Source of the DNA: an uncultured Rhodospirillales bacterium
GTDB taxonomy: Bacteria > Pseudomonadota > Alphaproteobacteria > Acetobacterales > Acetobacteraceae
DNA: 6,568 bases
Direction: 5' to 3'
Assembly (NCBI GenBank): GCA_903932545.1
Contig: CAIZGT010000728.1
Span: 1-6,568, forward strand
The position numbers were made by a program, and so were the translations under genes. The notes under the pieces were generated by a model. That model worked only from the letters and a program-made list of their open reading frames with translations. It was not told the DNA's origin and made no database searches. Shown here piece after piece: positions 1 to 4,628 of this stretch (position 1 is its first letter; the number at the start of each line of letters is the position of its first letter).

Positions 1-59
1 CTGCCGTCCTTAATGCCGTCCATGGCCTCGGCCATTGAACGTACGGTTTTGTCGATCAT
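1..59 (-). CDS. 3-oxoacid CoA-transferase subunit A, N-terminal fragment (runs off left edge)
   Basis: Only the first 19 codons are inside the window, read leftward from the ATG at 59-57. The peptide begins MIDKTVRSMAEAMDGIKDG. This resembles the start of subunit A of the two-subunit 3-oxoacid (succinyl-CoA or 3-oxoadipate) CoA-transferases, which open with a M(I)DKxVxSxxEAxxxIxDG pattern just before the GGFG CoA-transferase loop. That loop would lie beyond the edge. A GGAG ribosome-binding site sits 5 nt upstream of the ATG, which supports the start. Members of this family move CoA between succinyl-CoA and 3-oxoacids in ketone-body, butyrate or beta-ketoadipate metabolism, with subunit B normally following directly. 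The substrate cannot be told from this fragment. The gene lies 79 bp downstream of the lytic transglycosylase on the same strand, so read-through is possible, but the functions look unrelated. The assignment rests on a short match from memory. Confidence 0.6.
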   Translation of the reverse strand, partial: MIDKTVRSMAEAMDGIKDG

Positions 60-82
60 CTGCGCTCCGCCCGGCTTGTTTG

Positions 83-120
83 TTCCGGCAGAAAATTTCG
101 CGGAATTTGATCGGCGTCAA
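83..120 (-). promoter_or_regulatory. AT-rich near-palindrome and weak promoter-like hexamer before the CoA-transferase gene
   Basis: Positions 93-108 (AAATTTCGCGGAATTT) form a 16-bp palindrome with 7 of 8 pairs matched, in an AT-rich patch within GC-rich DNA. Read on the minus strand, 120-115 is TTGACG, five of six matches to a -35 element. The -10 at the right spacing is poor (about 2-3 of 6) and overlaps the palindrome. An operator for a regulator of the CoA-transferase operon would fit this position. This is only inferred from placement and symmetry. Confidence 0.2.
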
Positions 121-138
121 GACCGGAGTTGAAACGCG

Positions 139-1284
139 TTAGCCCTGCGCATCTGGCGACAGCACGATGCACTTGCCAATCTTTTGGCAGGCTTGCATCG
201 CCGCCTCATGCGATAGGCCGACGATGCGGGCGCGGTAGAGCGTGCCGGTTGGTTTTTGGGTGGCACCAACCTGGGTTTTCGCCCCCAAAACCTGCACTTT
301 CCCCATCGCCGTCTCCGCCGCCGCGCGGGCAAGGGCGGAGTTGGCATAGGCTCCCACCTGGATCGCCCAGCCGGCTGAGCCGCCGGAGGTTGAGAGCGAT
401 TGATGCGGCAATGTGTCCGCCATCGCCTGCGGGATCAGGTGAAACCCACCGGATTTCTGCGGGCTCGGCGCGGGGCTGGCACTGGCAAAGGCTTGCGGCG
501 GTGCTGGCGGCGGGGCGATTGGGGTCTGAACGATGCTGCCACGCGGCACGCCAGAGCGGCGATTTTCCGCCAGTGCCACTGGTTGCTGATACGGTATACG
601 CGAAGGGCGCGGCCCTGCTGGGATGTTCAACGGAATCTGGTTCATCGCATACTGGCTGGCAGGCGATGGACGGATCGGCTGATCCCCCCCCAATCGCGGC
701 CCAATGCGCGCGACATAGTTGCGCGTCTCGTCTGGCAAGCCTTTGTGGCGGCTTAGATAATCGTCAAACCGTCCTGGCCCCGCGTTGTAGGCGGCGAGGA
801 AGCCGGGTGAGCCGTAAAGATCATATAATTCGCGCAGATAGGCGGTGCCCGCCATGATGTTGTCATGCGGATAATAAGGGTCATCGCCGAGGCCGTAACG
901 GGTCTTTAACTCATCATACGTACCCGGCATCACCTGCATCAGCCCCATCGCACCAGGGGCCGAGGTCGACATCACCTGCCCACTGGATTCCTGGCGCATC
1001 ACTTCACGAATCCAGCGTTGTGGCACGTCATAGGCGTTGGACGCTTCGACGATATACGGCCCCCACGGATCGCTGGCCGGGCCTGGGGGCATATAATCCG
1101 CCTTCGCATGGGCGCGATATTGTGCGGCCTCTTGCGTTGAGCTCACTTTGGGGGCGGAAGAACACGCCGCCAGCGCCGCCATAGCCGTCATGCACGCACC
1201 AAAACGCAACCATTGCCGCGCCGTCAGACGAGGCACGCCTGGTCCGGCATCACGATCTGACTGACGATTGCAAACACCGGCCAT
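139..1284 (-). CDS. Lytic transglycosylase lipoprotein with C-terminal SPOR domain
   Basis: Predicted envelope enzyme of 381 residues that cleaves the MurNAc-GlcNAc bond of peptidoglycan to give 1,6-anhydro ends. The N-terminus carries a lipoprotein signal with lipobox L38-A39-A40-C41. A GH23/SLT domain follows at about residues 72-195. It has the catalytic Glu E99 in a QESSG context, GAMGLMQVMPGTY at 111-123, and AYNAGPGRFDDYL at 165-177, the standard order of SLT motifs. Residues about 200-300 are a Pro/Ala/Ser-rich linker. Residues about 305-377 form a SPOR domain (WAIQVGAY near its start, LYRARIVG near its end), a fold that binds denuded septal glycan. It contains a Cys pair, C366 and C372. 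The ATG at 1284 gives an unusually long signal region of 40 residues. The in-frame GTG at 1236 would give a more typical 24-residue signal before the lipidated Cys, but neither start has a strong ribosome-binding site. The gene is divergent from the SlyB-like lipoprotein. Domain architecture resembles RlpA-like and other septal murein enzymes, so a role in division or wall turnover is likely. Confidence 0.9.
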   Translation of the reverse strand: MAGVCNRQSDRDAGPGVPRLTARQWLRFGACMTAMAALAACSSAPKVSSTQEAAQYRAHAKADYMPPGPASDPWGPYIVEASNAYDVPQRWIREVMRQESSGQVMSTSAPGAMGLMQVMPGTYDELKTRYGLGDDPYYPHDNIMAGTAYLRELYDLYGSPGFLAAYNAGPGRFDDYLSRHKGLPDETRNYVARIGPRLGGDQPIRPSPASQYAMNQIPLNIPAGPRPSRIPYQQPVALAENRRSGVPRGSIVQTPIAPPPAPPQAFASASPAPSPQKSGGFHLIPQAMADTLPHQSLSTSGGSAGWAIQVGAYANSALARAAAETAMGKVQVLGAKTQVGATQKPTGTLYRARIVGLSHEAAMQACQKIGKCIVLSPDAQG

Positions 1285-1553
1285 CTTGGCACACGCTTTC
1301 GACTGATCTGGTTGGACAGACCGTGATGGAACTAAAGCCGCTCAGCCGTTTCCGCGTTTCGCTTGAATACGGAGCAAAGTTCGTGGAGAGTCAGAGGAAA
1401 CTCTCGTAAGCCTTTAATCGAATTTCATGTTCAAAACAAGGCGTGGTTGCAGTTCGCCCCGTGAGGATGAAGAATAATCAATCCCCACAAGCGTGAATCA
1501 CGGTGTAAATGGAGCGGGTGAGCTTTGGTTTCGTTCAAATGGAGAATTGTGTG
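1285..1553. promoter_or_regulatory. Divergent intergenic region with candidate promoter and operator
   Basis: This roughly 270-bp gap lies between two divergent envelope-lipoprotein genes and must carry promoters for both. I see no convincing gene in it. On the plus strand TTGCAG at 1447-1452 is followed after 17 nt by AAGAAT at 1470-1475. AATAAT at 1473-1478 is a better -10 (5 of 6) but the spacing is 20 nt. Just downstream, 1492-1502 is a perfect CGTGA-A-TCACG inverted repeat, placed where a repressor could block the promoter or the start of transcription. At 1386-1405 a GAGAGT/ACTCTC stem (6 bp, 8-nt loop) overlaps an alternative AGAG-GAAA-CTCT hairpin. No clear promoter was recognised for the leftward transglycosylase gene. 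Confidence 0.3.
1541..1544 (+). promoter_or_regulatory. Ribosome-binding site that decides the start of the SlyB-like lipoprotein
   Basis: GGAG lies 9 nt before the ATG at 1554. The in-frame ATGs at 1509 and 1539 lack a comparable purine-rich site upstream. Starting at 1554 also gives a standard 24-residue lipoprotein signal peptide. Confidence 0.55.
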
Positions 1554-2036
1554 ATGTCTGCTTCGCGTTTTGTTGTCCGCGCCGTTCCGATGGTGGTGCT
1601 GGCATCTCTGCTCGGCTTGGCTGCTTGCGCGCCGACCAACACCAACTCCACCTATCGCGCATCAGATATCGGCCGGACGGCGCAAATTTCTTACGGCACG
1701 ATTGTCTCGATGCGTCCGGTGACGGTGCAGGGGCAGCAGAGCGGCGTTGGCACGCTGGCCGGAGCGGGTGCAGGTGCAGTGGCTGGTTCGTTCATTGGTG
1801 GCGATCGTCGTACCAATATTCTGGGCGCACTGGGTGGTGCGGTGATCGGTGGGCTCGTTGGCACGGCGGCTGAGAAATCTGCCTCCACCGGCGAGGCGAT
1901 TGAGTTCATTATTCAAGAAGACAACGCGCCGCAGCCGATCTCGGTGGTCCAGACCAACGAAGAAAATTTCCGCCCCGGCCAGCGCGTGGTTCTCACCCGT
2001 GGCGACCGAACACGATTGGGTCACGTCTCTAACTGA
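1554..2036 (+). CDS. Glycine-zipper outer-membrane lipoprotein, SlyB/Pcp (17-kDa antigen) type
   Basis: Predicted 160-residue lipoprotein. The signal peptide runs MSASRFVVRA then a hydrophobic stretch to lipobox L22-A23-A24-C25. Ala follows the Cys rather than Asp, so outer-membrane sorting is expected. Residues about 40-60 (IGRTAQISYGTIVSMRPVTV) match the strand typical of SlyB proteins. Residues about 64-105 are a glycine zipper with two Gly/Ala-rich helices (GAGAGAVAGSFIGG and GALGGAVIGGLVG). The C-terminal part (FIIQEDNAPQPISVVQ, then FRPGQRVVL) is a small beta domain. This matches the Rick_17kDa_Anti/glycine-zipper-2TM family, abundant envelope-stability lipoproteins linked in enterobacteria to PhoP-controlled outer-membrane integrity. 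The gene ends with tandem stops TGA-TAA at 2034-2039. The ABC permease starts 99 bp later on the same strand with no obvious terminator between. An alternative start at 1509 would add 15 residues ahead of the signal peptide and is less likely. Confidence 0.88.
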   Translation: MSASRFVVRAVPMVVLASLLGLAACAPTNTNSTYRASDIGRTAQISYGTIVSMRPVTVQGQQSGVGTLAGAGAGAVAGSFIGGDRRTNILGALGGAVIGGLVGTAAEKSASTGEAIEFIIQEDNAPQPISVVQTNEENFRPGQRVVLTRGDRTRLGHVSN

Positions 2037-2135
2037 TAACAACGCGCCACGCCGCAATCCGCCTGCCAGTTGGTCGGGTTGGGGCGGGGCAGCCCTGTCT
2101 TGCGGGGATTGCCATGATGGGCTATCGCCCCGGGC
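2037..2135 (+). other. Intergenic spacer with long-loop inverted repeat
   Basis: This 99-bp gap separates the lipoprotein and the ABC permease. It holds a perfect 7-bp inverted repeat, GCAATCC at 2054-2060 and GGATTGC at 2106-2112, with a 45-nt G-rich loop. There is no T-run, so it does not look like an intrinsic terminator. No clear promoter was recognised, so read-through from the lipoprotein gene is possible. No clear ribosome-binding site precedes the permease ATG. Confidence 0.2.
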
Positions 2136-2990
2136 ATGTCTCGTGATCTTACATCGCCAAAATCTTTCGTCGTCTTCGACATCGCCGCTTCGCCGTCTTG
2201 GCGGAAGATGTTCCGAAGTGCGTGGAGCGATCTCACCAGTGCCGTGCAGTTGGCGCGGCTAAGCTGGTCTTTGGCGCTGCTCGACATCACGCTGCGCTAT
2301 CGCGGTTCGGTGATCGGTCCGTTCTGGCTAACACTGTCAACCGGCGTGATGATCGGGTCGATGGGCTTCCTGTATGCTGAGCTGTTCCAGATGGATATGC
2401 GGACATATTTCCCATTCCTGGCGTTGTCGATTGTCCTGTGGAACTATTTGTCGGCACTGGTATCAGATAGCGCTAACAGCTTCATGGGCCAGGAAGCGCT
2501 GATCCGTTCCGTGCGGATGCCGTTCTTGGTCTACTCAACCCGTATCGTCCTGCGCAACCTGCTGGTGTTGCTGCACAATGTGGTGGTTGTGGTTGTGGTC
2601 TATGTCGTGCTGAGAAAATCGCCTTCGATGGTGGGATTTCTAGCCGTTCCTGCTTTCCTGCTCTGGCAAGTTGTATCGCTGGCGGTGGCGACATCGCTGG
2701 GTGCGTTGTGTGCGCGCTTCCGTGACATTCCGCCGATTGTGGGAAGCGTGATGCAGATTGCCTTCTTCGTCAGCGGCGTGATCTGGCAGCCCTCGCAGCT
2801 CAAGGGCTACGAGCATCTTCTCGCGCTCAATCCGTTTTTCAGCATGCTGGAAATCGTACGCGGTCCGCTGTTGGGAGAGGTGCCGTCATGGACGATCTAC
2901 ATCTCAGCGCTTTCTTATTCCGCGATTGTGATCGTGCTTTCGACCGTGCTGTTTGCGCGGGTGCGCGGTCGCATCGCTTACTGGGTATAG
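2136..2990 (+). CDS. ABC-2 type permease, polysaccharide/LPS O-antigen exporter
   Basis: Predicted inner-membrane subunit (284 residues) of an ATP-driven polysaccharide exporter of the Wzm/KpsM/TagG type. It follows the family pattern: an N-terminal amphipathic stretch, then LLDITLRYRGSVIGPFWLTLS at about 48-68, the hallmark before the first membrane helix. Membrane helices lie at about 58-82, 92-112, 138-160, 165-192, 203-218 and 254-275. Conserved ARFRDIPPIV at 193-202 is the cytoplasmic loop, and NPFFSMLEIVRGPLLG at 232-247 precedes the last helix. Residues 149-155 are seven consecutive valines inside a helix. The ATG at 2136 is the first usable start, since an in-frame TGA lies at 2115-2117. 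It lacks a clear ribosome-binding site, and M25 (2208) is an alternative. The ATPase gene begins 3 nt after the stop, so the two are translationally linked and should form one transporter. The cargo is unknown, because no glycosyltransferase or sugar-nucleotide gene is present here. Confidence 0.9.
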   Translation: MSRDLTSPKSFVVFDIAASPSWRKMFRSAWSDLTSAVQLARLSWSLALLDITLRYRGSVIGPFWLTLSTGVMIGSMGFLYAELFQMDMRTYFPFLALSIVLWNYLSALVSDSANSFMGQEALIRSVRMPFLVYSTRIVLRNLLVLLHNVVVVVVVYVVLRKSPSMVGFLAVPAFLLWQVVSLAVATSLGALCARFRDIPPIVGSVMQIAFFVSGVIWQPSQLKGYEHLLALNPFFSMLEIVRGPLLGEVPSWTIYISALSYSAIVIVLSTVLFARVRGRIAYWV

Positions 2991-2993
2991 ATA

Positions 2994-3740
2994 ATGTCGG
3001 CTGAATTGCTGGTCCAAAATCTCAGCTTGCATTTTCCACTGCTGCACGGCAGCGCACGCAGCTTGAAGAAAACCATCGTCGGCAATGTCACCGGGCGCGT
3101 CAGTTCTGACGGCAATGCCGGGATGGTGGTGCAGGCGTTGCGCAATATCGATTTCCACCTGACCCCCGGCGACCGGCTTGGGTTGGTCGGGCGCAACGGT
3201 GCCGGCAAAACCACGCTGCTGCGCGCGCTGGCCGGAATTTATGAGCCGCAAGGCGGGCGAGTGCGGGTTCAAGGCAGCCTGCATGCTTTGCTTGATCCCA
3301 ATCTGGGGATGAACCCCGATCTCACAGGGCGGGAGAATATCCGCTTGCGGGGCCAGTATCAGTTTCTCTCAAATGCGGAGATCCGCCGCATGGAGGAAGA
3401 CGTGGCGGACTTTGCCGAACTCGGGGATTTTCTTGATCTGCCGGTGCGGATCTACAGTTCCGGCATGATCGTGCGCCTCGGCTTTGCGCTTGCAACCTCA
3501 ATCCGTCCGCAAGTGCTGCTGATGGATGAGTGGCTCCTTGCCGGTGACGCTAATTTCTTGGAGAAGGCGCGGCTTCGACTAGAGGATCTTGTGCGCGGAG
3601 CCGAGATTTTGGTGCTCTCCACCCATTTGGCCAGCGTGATCGAAGAGTGGTGCACGCGGGTGATCTGGCTGGACCAGGGGCGCGTTCGCGCCGATGGCAA
3701 CGTTGCGGACGTGTTGGCCGCCTACGCCGCTGGGACGTAA
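2994..3740 (+). CDS. ABC transporter ATP-binding subunit, Wzt/KpsT/TagH type
   Basis: Predicted cytoplasmic ATPase (248 residues) that powers the adjacent permease. The Walker A motif is GRNGAGKT at 66-73. The signature motif is the polysaccharide-exporter variant YSSGM at 154-158, followed by IVRLGFALAT. Walker B is VLLMDE at 174-179 with catalytic E179, the D-loop region is AGD at 183-185, and the switch His is H211 (LSTH). TGRENI at 111-116 is typical of O-antigen and teichoic-acid exporters. Residues about 12-48 between the first strand and Walker A include the LHFPLL...ARSLKK segment also seen in Wzt/TagH proteins. The protein stops right after the nucleotide-binding domain, so it lacks the C-terminal carbohydrate-binding domain of cargo-selective Wzt proteins. 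This fits KpsT/RfbE-like exporters that do not read a terminal sugar cap. It ends only 25 bp from the convergent DsbA-family gene. Confidence 0.92.
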   Translation: MSAELLVQNLSLHFPLLHGSARSLKKTIVGNVTGRVSSDGNAGMVVQALRNIDFHLTPGDRLGLVGRNGAGKTTLLRALAGIYEPQGGRVRVQGSLHALLDPNLGMNPDLTGRENIRLRGQYQFLSNAEIRRMEEDVADFAELGDFLDLPVRIYSSGMIVRLGFALATSIRPQVLLMDEWLLAGDANFLEKARLRLEDLVRGAEILVLSTHLASVIEEWCTRVIWLDQGRVRADGNVADVLAAYAAGT

Positions 3741-3765
3741 GCCCGCCCGGACCTCATCTCGTCCC
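3732..3765. terminator. Possible stem spanning the convergent junction
   Basis: GGGACG at 3732-3737 (last codons of the ATPase) pairs perfectly with CGTCCC at 3760-3765 (directly beside the DsbA-family stop). The loop is 22 nt. The stem brackets both gene ends and could act in both directions, but it is short and has no T-run on either strand. A bidirectional terminator is therefore only a guess from position. Confidence 0.2.
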
Positions 3766-4551
3766 TCAGTTCGCGGCCCGCGCCGCATTCACCGCGTTTT
3801 GCAGTTCTGACAGTTCCACCGCACCGGGCAACAACGTATCGCCCACCACATAGGCCGGAGTGCCTTTGAGGTCGAGTTGGTGGGCGAGGGCCAGATTGGC
3901 GTTGATCCGGGCCAGAATATCCGGTCGATCCATATCCGCCCGCAGGCGCGACCAATCGAGCCCTGCCTTGATCGACTCGGCTTTGATCACGTCCTCAGTG
4001 ATCTGGTTGGAGCCGGTCATCAACGCCTGGTGCAGTTTCTCATACCCGTCCTGGCGCTGGGCGGCGAGTTCGGCACGCGCGCCCAACACGCTGCCCGGTC
4101 CGAGGACAGGCATATCCTTATAGACGATGCGCACATCTTTGTTCGTCCGCAGCAGATCCGCCAGCACTGGCAGCATGCGGCGGCAATAGGGGCAGCGGAC
4201 ATCGGAGAACTCCACCACCGTCACCTTAGCATCCGGGCGGCCGAGCATTGGGTCGCCGTCTTGGCGGAACAATTCCGGCGCGAGCTTGGCGATCAGACTG
4301 GCTTGGTTGGACGCCTCATTGCGGCTCTCATCGGCTTGCAGCGCGGCCACTGCATCGCGCAGGATTGAGGGATCTTGTTTCATCGCCGCGCGAATGATTG
4401 CCACGATCTCGTCGCGCTGTGCCGATGTGAATTGTGTGTAAGTTGCGGCCGGTTCGGCGGCGGCAATCACGCCGCCAAAGCCTGCGATGGCTGCGCAAAC
4501 TGCGGCGAACAAGGCAACGGTCAGCGCAAGGCGGCGTGGTGTGCGGGGCAT
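3766..4551 (-). CDS. Secreted DsbA-family thiol:disulfide oxidoreductase (CPYC)
   Basis: Predicted periplasmic thioredoxin-fold protein of 261 residues. The N-terminus (MPRTPRR followed by a hydrophobic core) is a signal peptide, with likely cleavage after about A32 (AAA/EP). Residues about 42-95 form a charged helical segment (QRDEIVAIIRAAMKQDPSIL) like the N-terminal oligomerisation region of ScsC/BdbD-like proteins. The redox domain starts with a PDAKVTVVEFSD strand at 106-117, followed by the active site C120-P-Y-C123. The cis-Pro loop is G230-T231-P232. These support a DsbA-family (DSBA_oxidored) function in making, breaking or isomerising disulfides. The CPYC dipeptide differs from the CPHC of classical DsbA, so the direction of the reaction cannot be inferred safely. 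No DsbB or DsbD partner is in the window. The ATG at 4551 has a purine-rich GAGAGAA stretch about 4-10 nt upstream. It is divergent from the GGT-like lipoprotein and convergent with the ABC ATPase. Confidence 0.92.
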   Translation of the reverse strand: MPRTPRRLALTVALFAAVCAAIAGFGGVIAAAEPAATYTQFTSAQRDEIVAIIRAAMKQDPSILRDAVAALQADESRNEASNQASLIAKLAPELFRQDGDPMLGRPDAKVTVVEFSDVRCPYCRRMLPVLADLLRTNKDVRIVYKDMPVLGPGSVLGARAELAAQRQDGYEKLHQALMTGSNQITEDVIKAESIKAGLDWSRLRADMDRPDILARINANLALAHQLDLKGTPAYVVGDTLLPGAVELSELQNAVNAARAAN

Positions 4552-4568
4552 GTGTTCTCTCGGGGCTG

Positions 4569-4620
4569 TTGCCGGGGGCAGCGAAGGCGGTTATGGCACG
4601 GTCCGGACCCGATGCGGGAG
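4569..4620 (+). promoter_or_regulatory. Candidate promoter, palindrome and RBS for the GGT-like gene
   Basis: TTGCCG at 4569-4574 is separated by 17 nt from TATGGC at 4592-4597, a weak sigma70-like pair (4 of 6 and 3 of 6). The expected transcription start falls in the perfect 10-bp palindrome GGTCCGGACC at 4600-4609. GGGAG at 4616-4620 is a good ribosome-binding site 8 nt before the ATG at 4629. The RBS is well supported. The promoter and operator are conjecture, since a 10-bp palindrome is expected several times by chance in a window this size. Confidence 0.35.
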
Positions 4621-4628
4621 TGGATACC

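Noticed and set aside
129..857. 242-codon plus-strand open frame
   Set aside because: It is antisense to the lytic transglycosylase and its composition (Arg/Cys/Ser/Pro-rich, no domain) is that of a shadow frame in GC-rich DNA.
2580..2602. GTG/GTT repeat-like run in the permease gene
   Set aside because: It simply encodes seven valines of a membrane helix and is not an independent repeat element.
3679..3692. GGCGCG/CGCGCC self-complementary site near the end of the ATPase gene
   Set aside because: It lies within codons, leaves only a 2-nt loop if fully paired and has no T-run, so it is not a credible terminator.
3877..4368. 163-codon plus-strand open frame opposite the DsbA-family gene
   Set aside because: It is the antisense shadow of a gene with an intact CPYC thioredoxin fold.
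4434..4628. 65-residue N-terminal extension of the GGT-like frame
   Set aside because: It would overlap the start of the divergent DsbA-family gene, is Arg-rich without family similarity, and would bury the lipoprotein signal. The GGGAG site and signal peptide favour 4629.
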